A stretch of 64,000 nt of DNA, from assembly GCA_016178305.1 (NCBI GenBank), contig JACOTM010000070.1, positions 1-64,000 on the forward strand, given 5' to 3'. Below the pieces are notes generated by a model. That model worked only from the letters and a program-made list of their open reading frames with translations. It was not told where the DNA came from and did no database searches. Positions within the stretch are counted from its first letter, which is position 1; the number at the start of each line of letters is the position of its first letter. Source of the stretch: Flavobacteriia bacterium. Its GTDB lineage: Bacteria > Bacteroidota > Bacteroidia > Flavobacteriales_D > Crocinitomicaceae. This document shows positions 36,928 through 44,277 of the stretch, piece after piece. The position numbers and the translations under genes are program-made.

Positions 36928-37437
36928 TTATACCAAAGCGTTGAATGCCATTATTTTCTTGTCAGTTGGTTCCGAATATTCTATTTCTTTAAAGTAATTG
37001 TCGCCCCAATCTACTTGAATAAAGTTAAATTGAGGAGCTAAAGTCGTTTTTAATCCCATGCATTTCAAGGTCTTATCTATAGGTTTTCTTTTCGAAAAAC
37101 TTACAATTAAATCTTTTCCTTTACCATTTGTTTTGTCTGCAATTTCTTGGAATTCATTTATTGGGTTAAGATCCAGTAAAATACAGCTATGATAGAGTTT
37201 TGTCAACTGTACAATATTGTCACGAAAATCCTGTCTAACCCCTTCAATCACATTGGCATAAAGTCCCCTTTCTATAAATTGTTTGTTTTTCTTTTGAACT
37301 GCTAACACTGCACACTCAGACATAAAACGGACAAGAGAATACAGTATTATCTGAGATTTTCCAATTTCTCTTTCGATTTGATCTCGTGATTGACTGCTTG
37401 AGTTAATATATTTTTTAATTATTTTTTCTGTCTTCAT
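36928..37437 (-). CDS. Hypothetical protein, accessory region
   Basis: 169 residues, soluble, unrecognised. The N-terminal two thirds are helical (SSSQSRDQIEREIGKSQIILYSLVRFMSECAVLAVQKKN). The C-terminal part holds FIQVDWGDNYFKEIEYSE, which resembles ILIDWGNSYFHYTENF in the next minus-strand protein (37863-38300). Transcribed away from a 425-bp gap holding an attC-like palindrome. Function unknown. Confidence 0.55.
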   Translation of the reverse strand: MKTEKIIKKYINSSSQSRDQIEREIGKSQIILYSLVRFMSECAVLAVQKKNKQFIERGLYANVIEGVRQDFRDNIVQLTKLYHSCILLDLNPINEFQEIADKTNGKGKDLIVSFSKRKPIDKTLKCMGLKTTLAPQFNFIQVDWGDNYFKEIEYSEPTDKKIMAFNALV

Positions 37438-37663
37438 TTTGTTCTTTTGGTTTACGGTTAACTATTAAACGTCAATTCTTATAGATAATTTTAATAAGGT
37501 ATTAACTTTTTTTCTATCCACAGGAATTCGCTTCCAAATTTTACTTTAACTTATTGTGATTTACTTTAATATACTATCTTGATTTTTAAAATAAAGAAAT
37601 TCAACATACATAGTGTGTATTTCATTATCTTGTTTTAATTGATAATATGAAAATTCAATATAA

Positions 37664-37735
37664 TTCTGACTAACGTTTTGAGGCTATAAGTAGCGGCGCT
37701 CTGGAAATAGTGCATGATCTCAAGCCGTTGTTTGC
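37664..37735 (+). other. attC-like imperfect palindrome, site 1
   Basis: Begins TTCTGACTAACGTTT, the same 15 bases that begin site 2 (40609-40623). AACGtt-TTGAG pairs with CTCAA-gcCGTT (37719-37729), enclosing a GC-richer loop (GTAGCGGCGC) unlike the AT-rich surroundings. Integron attC sites are imperfect palindromes with a TAAC/GTTR core, and this matches loosely. The remaining parts of the 37438-37862 gap are AT-rich with nothing recognised. Confidence 0.4.
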
Positions 37736-37862
37736 ACCTCTGTTACTAGCTGATTTTGACACCCTGCTTATACGGATTTCCCATGTGTAGTGTTACTCGA
37801 ATTCATTTTTTTATTACGATATTTTTCTTGAATTTTTAATAATTTAAAAAATGATGAATTAA

Positions 37863-38300
37863 TTAACAATTCTCAACTGTTAAATATACTTCTTGAAATT
37901 CGTGCTTCATGAACTCTAAAGCCCCAATACATTCTGAAACCACTAATAAATCTATTGTCAATCTGGAGAGTTGGTCTATCTGCCCTTTACTAATCGAATC
38001 TTTAAGAAATGGATACAACATTTTATTCTTCAATTTTTCCAACACAGTAATTAGCTTGTAAATATTTACGATGTTAGGATTAAACTCTTCATCTCCTTCT
38101 AGTACGGCTACACTTTCTTTTCCATAACAAGATTTTAAAATAGCTATATCTTCTAAAGTAAAATTCTCAGTATAATGAAAATAACTATTTCCCCAATCAA
38201 TCAAAATATTTCCAAGTTGATAACAGCCAATTGAAGTTGTAAATTTATTTTCATTTTCTGTTCCATTAATTATTGGAATAATCTCTATAAAGTCAGCCAT
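37863..38300 (-). CDS. Hypothetical protein, accessory region
   Basis: 145 residues, soluble, unrecognised. The N-terminal part is beta-like with ILIDWGNSYFHYTENFTLED. The C-terminal helical half (LITVLEKLKNKMLYPFLKDSISKGQIDQLSRLTIDLLVVSECIGALEFM) resembles a helical bundle. Shares the DWGxxYF string with 36928-37437, but in the other half of the protein. Could be an immunity-type or stress protein; no support beyond size and context. Confidence 0.55.
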   Translation of the reverse strand: MADFIEIIPIINGTENENKFTTSIGCYQLGNILIDWGNSYFHYTENFTLEDIAILKSCYGKESVAVLEGDEEFNPNIVNIYKLITVLEKLKNKMLYPFLKDSISKGQIDQLSRLTIDLLVVSECIGALEFMKHEFQEVYLTVENC

Positions 38301-38502
38301 GAGTATTTATTTTTATAATTTACATTTCTTAATTTAAATATATTCAAAATCATTGTTTCAACAACTTTTGAGTTTATTTTTTTGTCTTAAGTACTTCTTC
38401 TTTTTATCAATTTTAATCGAAGAAAGATTTTCAATATTTATCTTCGTATGGTTTTTTATTTTTTGAATTATTGATATAAATCCAACTATATGCTGATTTA
38501 CT

Positions 38503-39210
38503 TTAAATTTTCAAATTCGGGATAAAATTTGAATTTCCATTCCATTCTCCAAATTCCGAAATAGGCTTAAATCGTAAAGTAGTGAATTCATAATGAAAAT
38601 CTTTGCGAATGCTTTCTTTTATTGCATCTGAATGTCTGTTTGGTTGTGGTATATTACTATGCCCCTGAACCATATCGGTCATTTCTTTCTGTGTTTTCCA
38701 AATTGAAAAAGTCGAAATTGTATTTGGAAATCTTATTGATGCTAATGATAATGTTGTTCCATTGTGATCACGAACTAATTTTTCTACAAGTCGTCCCCAT
38801 TTTATAAATCTTGGTATTTGAAAGAACTTCATTCGAGCAATTGTTACAGCTACTACGGGTAATTCGCAACTATTATTTTGATGAATTTCATCAGTTAATA
38901 TTAATTCAGATAGTTCACCCCATTGTCGTAAAAAGATTAACCTTGTATGCCAACCATTAGAAAGAATTTTCCCTATTTTATTATTCTCTAAAAAGTTATT
39001 AATATCTGATTCATTTTCCCATTGAGCAAAAATTACTATTTTATTGAATAACATACGCTTTTTAGAAATAATCGGAGATCCTAATATCATAAATGTCATA
39101 CGTTCAGCGTGGATTAAGCCAGGAATTTTTTGTGAATTAAGAGATGAAAAAATAACTCTTAAAGTTGAAATGTAAGAGGTTTTTACTAAATGATATGTGA
39201 ATACACTCAT
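38503..39210 (-). CDS. Spheroidene monooxygenase (CrtA)-like protein
   Basis: 235 residues. The pattern of a duplicated ferredoxin-like (ABM/DUF3291-type) fold fits. The first half has IPGLIHAERMTFMILGSP and FAQWENESDINNFLENN; the second half has VVAVTIARMKFF, LASIRFPNTISTFSIWKTQKEMTDMVQG and DFHYEFTTLRFKPISEFGEW. The latter resembles the C-terminal FxxFxxxxx signature of CrtA-like proteins. CrtA proteins are heme-binding carotenoid ketolases, but no carotenoid genes are in the window, so the substrate is open. Monocistronic, minus strand. Confidence 0.65.
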   Translation of the reverse strand: MSVFTYHLVKTSYISTLRVIFSSLNSQKIPGLIHAERMTFMILGSPIISKKRMLFNKIVIFAQWENESDINNFLENNKIGKILSNGWHTRLIFLRQWGELSELILTDEIHQNNSCELPVVAVTIARMKFFQIPRFIKWGRLVEKLVRDHNGTTLSLASIRFPNTISTFSIWKTQKEMTDMVQGHSNIPQPNRHSDAIKESIRKDFHYEFTTLRFKPISEFGEWNGNSNFIPNLKI

Positions 39211-39331
39211 ATTATTTATATCAAATTATAAACTTTGTTGATAATTTTTGAATTTAGTTTTTTTATGAATTTAATTCTAAAATAATAATTTTTTTTTAAA
39301 ATGAATATTTTTAAAATGTGTTTTTTTGTAT

Positions 39332-39777
39332 TTATTTTATTTTTTCTATTTCGTCGTTGGTTAAATGCGCAGGAGGTAAAATAATTCCTGCTTGAGTAGG
39401 TTCTCCAATTTCAGTAAAAAATTATCTAAGCCCGCAGGTATTACTGTACATAATAAATGCGCTGTTTTGTCGCTCTTGTTTTTAAAGCAATGAACTCCTC
39501 CACCAAATGGGATATTGATAAGTGAACCTTTTTTTGTAATATATTTTCCTTTTTCCGTTTTAAATTCAACCTCGCCATCTACAACATAAAACATTTCTTG
39601 CATATCAACATGAGAATGAGGCGAAGGACCACCACCCGGTGGCACAAGCATGTCTATGACAGCATAGTTTCCACCGGTCTGATGTCCCGAAACAATGATT
39701 CTATAACTATTTCCTGCTACGGAAATGCTTTGGCCTTGCTCTTTCTCAATTGTACTTATGTTTTGATTTGCATTCAT
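39332..39777 (-). pseudogene. Cupin-domain protein, frameshifted near the C-terminus
   Basis: Single cupin barrel with the metal-binding motif PHSHVDMQEMFYVVDGEVEF and IPFGGGVHCFKN. As read, the frame ends at 39361 in a strange tail (LDNFLLKLENLLKQ). Adding one T within the T6 run (A6 at 39416-39421 on the plus strand) restores FFTEIGEPTQAGIILPPAHLTNDEIEKIK, a family-like ending that stops at 39332. So a one-base deletion or an assembly error is likely. Eight bases downstream of the YciI-like gene; the divergent HxlR regulator probably controls both. Small-molecule or stress role, substrate unknown. Confidence 0.7.
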
Positions 39778-39785
39778 TATTTAGA

Positions 39786-40139
39786 CTAAAACTGTTTTTC
39801 TAATTCGTAATATTGAATGTTCTCCATAAACGGGTGAAAAGGCAAAGTGGAATTATATTGCTTTGCTTCCTCAAGGGTCACATCTTTAAAAATTAAAACA
39901 GAGCCGTCAAATGCTGATTTAATGAAGAAATTTTCTAATATTCCTTTTTCTTTCCATTCACCAATTTTAGCAACTTCTGCTTGTCTCTTAGTTTCAAAGT
40001 CCTGTACTTTTTCTGGGTGTACAGTTACCACTACCATTATTCTTTTCATATTTTCTGATTTTTTAGTTTTTGAATTTGATTGTGAAAAAGATAAAAGCAA
40101 TATTGAAATTGCCATAAGTGTAAATATTGCGTTTTTCAT
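39786..40139 (-). CDS. YciI/muconolactone-isomerase-like small protein with signal
   Basis: 117 residues. A hydrophobic N-terminal segment (MKNAIFTLMAISILLLSFSQS) looks like an export signal, followed by a compact ferredoxin-like domain (MKRIMVVVTVHPEKVQDFETKRQ ... KGILENFFIKSAFDGSVLIFKDVTLEEAKQY ... LPFHPFMENIQYYELEKQF) of the YciI/MLI type. If translation started at the internal ATG (Met31) it would be cytosolic. First gene of a two-gene unit with the cupin, divergent from the HxlR gene. Confidence 0.65.
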   Translation of the reverse strand: MKNAIFTLMAISILLLSFSQSNSKTKKSENMKRIMVVVTVHPEKVQDFETKRQAEVAKIGEWKEKGILENFFIKSAFDGSVLIFKDVTLEEAKQYNSTLPFHPFMENIQYYELEKQF

Positions 40140-40233
40140 TCTAAATAATTTTATTAAACAAAGGTATTAATAAGTACTTTTAAAACACTATTTTTATTGA
40201 AAATACCAGTATCTTTTAGGATACCTTTTTATA

Positions 40234-40572
40234 ATGACAATGAAAAATAAGCAGAAGCAAATACAACTACGTGATGTGGATGACGTAATTGAAATTATTG
40301 GTGGTCGCTGGCGTGGAGCAATTTTAGCAAGTCTTTGTGATAAAGAAAAACGTTTTAACGAATTGAAAAGAGATTTAGGAAGTATTACTGCGCGAACATT
40401 GACAAACGAATTAAAGTATCTTGAAATGAACAAACTTATCAGTCGTGAAGTTGGTACAACAAGTGTTAGTTCTGTTGTATACAGTCTTACTAAACATGGC
40501 AAGTCGTTAGATCCATTAATTCAGTCGATTGTTTCTTGGGGTCAAAAACACAGGAAGATTGTCTTGGGGTAA
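40234..40572 (+). CDS. HxlR-family transcriptional regulator
   Basis: 112 residues, winged helix-turn-helix (IIGGRWRGAILASLCDKEKRFNELKRDLGSITARTLTNELKYLEMNKLISREV ... VVYSLTKHGKSLDPLI). It lacks the N-terminal Cys that redox-sensing HxlR proteins usually carry. Met3 (40240) is an equally good start. Divergent from the YciI-like/cupin pair with a 94-bp shared promoter gap, so it most likely regulates them and itself. Confidence 0.88.
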   Translation: MTMKNKQKQIQLRDVDDVIEIIGGRWRGAILASLCDKEKRFNELKRDLGSITARTLTNELKYLEMNKLISREVGTTSVSSVVYSLTKHGKSLDPLIQSIVSWGQKHRKIVLG

Positions 40573-40608
40573 TTTTTGTTCGTCTATTTGTGTAGTGTCG
40601 TCAATGGG

Positions 40609-40691
40609 TTCTGACTAACGTTTCGGTGCTTGGCGATGTGACTGTAAGCGATATGTACGTTTCCGCCATATAGCCAAACACCTGTTATAAG
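40609..40691 (+). other. attC-like imperfect palindrome, site 2
   Basis: TTCTGACTAACGTTT, then GGTGCTTGGC (40625-40634) pairing with GCCAAACACC (40673-40682) over 10 bp with one mismatch, then GTTATAAG (40684-40691). The outer TAAC/GTTA pair and inner arms separated by unequal spacers resemble integron attC architecture. It lies between the HxlR gene and the higA gene, in sequence clearly richer in GC than its surroundings. No integrase gene is in the window. Confidence 0.5.
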
Positions 40692-40768
40692 ATGCCGCTT
40701 TCGGGTGTAACCTACAAAGTTTTTTTGTCAAGGTTAGTTTGTTATTAGGTATTATGTTAGATTGATTT

Positions 40769-41074
40769 TTATCCAATACTTAATTTCAATTGTCGTCCAA
40801 ATCCTTCTCTGAAAATTCTCATTAAAGTTGAAAGTCTAATGTCACTTGCATTATTTTCGATTCTAGAAATATAATTTTTTGTAGTACCACATTTAACAGC
40901 TAATTGCTCTTGTGTCATACCTAATTCTTTTCTCAATTCATGCATCATAACACCAATTTTGAATGCTTCAAAACCTTCTTCGAATTCATCTCTTTTATTA
41001 GAGCCGATTACTCCGTATTCTTGATTGATTAAATCGTCAAGTGAAGTTAATTTAGTATTTATTTTCTTGCTCAT
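40769..41074 (-). CDS. higA: HigA-like XRE-family antitoxin
   Basis: 101 residues. Helix-turn-helix of the XRE type in the C-terminal half (LRKELGMTQEQLAVKCGTTKNYISRIENNASDIRLSTLMRIFREGFGRQLKLSIG). The N-terminus MSKKINTKLTSLDDLINQEYG is a flexible region for toxin binding. It starts five bases after the stop of the RelE/HigB-like toxin frame, the toxin-first order of higBA. DNA-binding autorepressor and antitoxin by family; the partner toxin appears interrupted. Confidence 0.82.
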   Translation of the reverse strand: MSKKINTKLTSLDDLINQEYGVIGSNKRDEFEEGFEAFKIGVMMHELRKELGMTQEQLAVKCGTTKNYISRIENNASDIRLSTLMRIFREGFGRQLKLSIG

Positions 41075-41079
41075 AATAT

Positions 41080-41439
41080 TTATTTTTTACTTGTTTTTAA
41101 TTCTTCAAAATATTGGAATTTTAATTTTTCAGCTAGTTCAATTTCCTTCTTTGGTGTTTTTTGAGTTTTCTTTTGAAAACCGTTTAATATCACTATAAGC
41201 TTCCCTTTGTCGAAAAAACTAAAAATTCTAAATATATCTGAACCTACTTCAACTCTAACTTCATATAATCCAGTTGTCCCAGTTAAATGTTTAAAGTATT
41301 TTTCAGGAACTCAATCTATTGTTTCAATTAATTTAAATGTCCATATTACTTTTTTCTGAACTTCAGGTTTTAATTTTTTATAGAAATCTAAAAAATGAGT
41401 TTCATAAAAATAAGTTTCACGAATTTTAATTTCTGTCAT
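41080..41439 (-). pseudogene. higB: RelE/HigB-like toxin with in-frame stop
   Basis: Not in the ORF track as one frame. Reading minus from ATG 41439: MTEIKIRETYFYETHFLDFY..., then a TGA at codon 43 (41311-41313), then VPEKYFKHLTGTTGLYEVRVEVGSDIFRIFSFFDKGKLIVILNGFQKKTQKTPKKEIELAEKL to the stop at 41080. That is 119 codons in one frame, broken only by TGA between ID and VPEKYF, where family members usually have Arg (CGA to TGA is one change). Typical RelE/HigB strands and the LNGFQKKTQKTP motif. As written the toxin would be truncated to 42 residues and inactive. Confidence 0.75.
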
Positions 41440-41607
41440 TTAACAAAGTTACCTAATTAGGATATATTTTCAAAATTTAAATTGATTTTTTTGACAATTA
41501 AATTGTAAAAGAATGATAAATGTAAAACTTTCCGATTTCCCCCAAGCCCGAAGCGAGAATGTCAAGCGGTTTCTTACAACTCTCATATAACCGAAAACAC
41601 ATCAACA

Positions 41608-42255
41608 TTACATTTTCAAAAATAAATTTCCTTTTCCAAAAATTCCAGCTTTTTGAATTTGATGCCATTCTTTGGTCGAAGGTGTTAGAGTGATGTAATT
41701 CATGGAAATATCTTTTTTTGATGTTTGAATTTTAATAGCTTCAAATAATTTAGTATTGATTTCATAATCAAAATGTTTTACTTCTAATGTTTGGTCTTTA
41801 AAAATAAATTGACTTGGAGTATAACTATCATTTTCAAAAAAATTAATCATGTAATTTGTTGCACTTATTTTTTTTAATATATGTTTAGAATGTAAACCAA
41901 TGATTTGTTCTTTGTGTTTTACACCGAAATGATAACGGTCTTCATTTAAAACACAAGGAATAGAATCATTTTCAAGAATACCAAACAAATATCCGTTTCT
42001 AACAGTATATTTGGAAGATTCACGTATTGTTTCTTTTAATATCGAACTATAAATAGTTGAAATTGCCCAAACTCCTTCTGAATTAAATTCATAATAAGTG
42101 TCAGAAGTTGGAGAAGAATAAATCCCAAAAAACAGAGGGTCAACCGTATAAACGGATTTCTCTTCTAGTGGTTGAGCTACTGAAAAACTAAATGATTCTT
42201 GCGCAAACGAACTAGAAATACAAATGATAAAAATTAGTAAAAATATCTGCTTCAT
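41608..42255 (-). CDS. Secreted hypothetical protein
   Basis: 215 residues with a Sec signal (MKQIFLLIFIICISSSFAQ) and a beta-rich mature part (VDPLFFGIYSSPTSDTYYEFNSEGVWAISTIYS, HFGVKHKEQIIGLHSKHILKKISATNYMINFFEND). No lipobox, sorting domain or recognised family. Head-to-head with recJ across 84 bp. The 168-bp gap on its far side (41440-41607) holds a GC-richer piece (CCCCCAAGCCCGAAGCGAG) that may be a decayed cassette end. Confidence 0.6.
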   Translation of the reverse strand: MKQIFLLIFIICISSSFAQESFSFSVAQPLEEKSVYTVDPLFFGIYSSPTSDTYYEFNSEGVWAISTIYSSILKETIRESSKYTVRNGYLFGILENDSIPCVLNEDRYHFGVKHKEQIIGLHSKHILKKISATNYMINFFENDSYTPSQFIFKDQTLEVKHFDYEINTKLFEAIKIQTSKKDISMNYITLTPSTKEWHQIQKAGIFGKGNLFLKM

Positions 42256-42339
42256 TTTTCTTAAATTAGGGCAAAATCAATAAAAAAAGTGTTGTTTATC
42301 TAAATTATTTCATTAAATTAATATAAAAAATTGAATTTT

Positions 42340-44067
42340 ATGCAAAAAAGATGGCTTATCCAAACACCAATTGAAAAGAATAAAGTTGAAGAATTACGGT
42401 CTATTTTAAAAGTCGATAGAGTTGTAGCTGAAATATTACTACAAAGAGAAATTAAAACATTTGATGAAGCACAATCTTTTTTTCGTCCTCAATTAAGTGA
42501 TTTACACAATCCATTTTTAATGAAAGATATGGATTTGGCAGTTGAAAGGGTCAATCAAGCCATAAAGAACAATGAAAAAATATTATTATTTGGAGATTAT
42601 GATGTGGATGGAACAACCGCAGTAGCTTTGATGTATTCTTTTTTAAAAGAATATTATCAAAATGTAGATTATTATATTCCAGATCGTTATAATGAAGGGT
42701 ATGGAATAAGTTTAATGGGAATTGATTTTGCAAAAACAAATGGTTTTTCGTTAATAATTTCATTGGATTGCGGTATAAAATCCAATGATAAAATTGCGTA
42801 TGCAAAAACTAAAGAAATTGATTTTATTGTATGTGACCATCATAATCCTGGAACTGAATTGCCAACTGGAATTATTTTAGATCCTAAGCGAAAAGATTGT
42901 TTATATCCTTATAAAGAATTATCAGGATGTGGCGTTGGTTTTAAATTGTTACAAGGATTAATTCTTAAAAATGCTTGGGATGAGTCAAAATTATTTGCGT
43001 ATTTAGACTTATTAGCGATTAGTATCGGTGCGGATATCGTTCCAATAACAGGAGAAAATCGTATTTTATGTTATTATGGATTAAAGCAATTAAATGAATT
43101 TCCGCGTGCAGCATTTCAAGAATTGTTAAAAGTGGCTAAAAAAGAATTTCCTGTAACACTAACCAATGTTGTTTTTATTATAGCTCCACGAATTAATGCC
43201 GCAGGAAGATTAAGGTCTGGAAAACATGCCGTTGAATTAATGATTTCATCGAATTTAGAAGAAATTGAAACATTGGCAAATGAGATTAATAATGATAATC
43301 TTGAACGAAGAGAATTAGATCAACAAATTACAGCCGAAGCATTGTACCAAATAGAAAACGATATTGATTTTTTTACTAAAAAAGCAACAGTAGTTTTTCA
43401 AAATGATTGGCATAAAGGGGTTGTTGGAATCGTTGCTTCTAGGTTGATTGAAAAACATTTTAAACCCACAATTGTATTAACAGAATCAAATGGTAAAATC
43501 ACTGGCTCTGCACGGACGGTGAACGATTTTGATATTCATGAAGCATTGATTGAATGTGAATATTTATTAGAACAATTTGGAGGCCATAAGCATGCTGCAG
43601 GATTAACCATGTCTCTTGATAATTTAGAAAAATTCAAACAAAAATTTAATGAAGTTGTTGCTCAAAGAATTTCATTGAATGATTTATCACCTGAAGAAGA
43701 AGTTGATATAGAAATTACGTTTGATGAAATATTTCAGGCAGAAGAAAATCGGATGAAAATACCTCGTTTAAAAAGAATCTTAGGACAACTTGAACCACAT
43801 GGCCCAGGAAATATGAAGCCAGTTTTTCTCTCAACAAATGTTTATGCAACAGATATTCGAATTTTAAAAGAAGAACATCTTAAATTAACGATGACACAAC
43901 CAAATGGAAATGTGAAAATAGATGGTATTGGATTTAATATGGCTGGGTATAACGATATTGTTGCATCAGGCTTACCTTTTGATATTATTTATCATCTAGA
44001 AATAAATAAATGGAATGATAAAGAAACTTTACAGTTAATAATTAAAGATATTCGTTCAACAATATAA
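42340..44067 (+). CDS. recJ: Single-stranded-DNA-specific exonuclease RecJ
   Basis: 5'-3' ssDNA exonuclease for recombination and mismatch/base-excision repair. ATG 42340 gives MQKRWLIQTP; the tracked TTG 42331 adds three residues. DHH motifs are plain: GDYDVDGTTAVALMYSFL, ISLDCGIKS, CDHHNPG (the DHH motif), SGCGVGFKL. DHHA1 contains INAAGRLRSGKHAVELM and GKITGSARTVNDFDIHEAL ... FGGHKHAAGLTM. 575 residues, full length, alone on its strand. Confidence 0.96.
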   Translation: MQKRWLIQTPIEKNKVEELRSILKVDRVVAEILLQREIKTFDEAQSFFRPQLSDLHNPFLMKDMDLAVERVNQAIKNNEKILLFGDYDVDGTTAVALMYSFLKEYYQNVDYYIPDRYNEGYGISLMGIDFAKTNGFSLIISLDCGIKSNDKIAYAKTKEIDFIVCDHHNPGTELPTGIILDPKRKDCLYPYKELSGCGVGFKLLQGLILKNAWDESKLFAYLDLLAISIGADIVPITGENRILCYYGLKQLNEFPRAAFQELLKVAKKEFPVTLTNVVFIIAPRINAAGRLRSGKHAVELMISSNLEEIETLANEINNDNLERRELDQQITAEALYQIENDIDFFTKKATVVFQNDWHKGVVGIVASRLIEKHFKPTIVLTESNGKITGSARTVNDFDIHEALIECEYLLEQFGGHKHAAGLTMSLDNLEKFKQKFNEVVAQRISLNDLSPEEEVDIEITFDEIFQAEENRMKIPRLKRILGQLEPHGPGNMKPVFLSTNVYATDIRILKEEHLKLTMTQPNGNVKIDGIGFNMAGYNDIVASGLPFDIIYHLEINKWNDKETLQLIIKDIRSTI

Positions 44068-44277
44068 AAAGTAACTGTCAAAATTTAGACAATTTCTAAA
44101 ATCTAAGTGTAAAAATGGGGATAAAACTAAGGTTAAATAATTTAAAATATCAATATGAAAAAGTAAGAGGAATACAATCAGCATTTTATACTATATTAAA
44201 AAATATTGCGTAAACTTGTTAAATAACGAATTTTATAGTTATTTTTCTAAAAATAATGTGTACTTATTAAATGGATA

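Noticed and set aside
36928-38300. Toxin-antitoxin pair from the two unknown minus-strand genes
   Set aside because: They are separated by 425 bp with a palindrome between, and no toxin or DNA-binding motif is visible.
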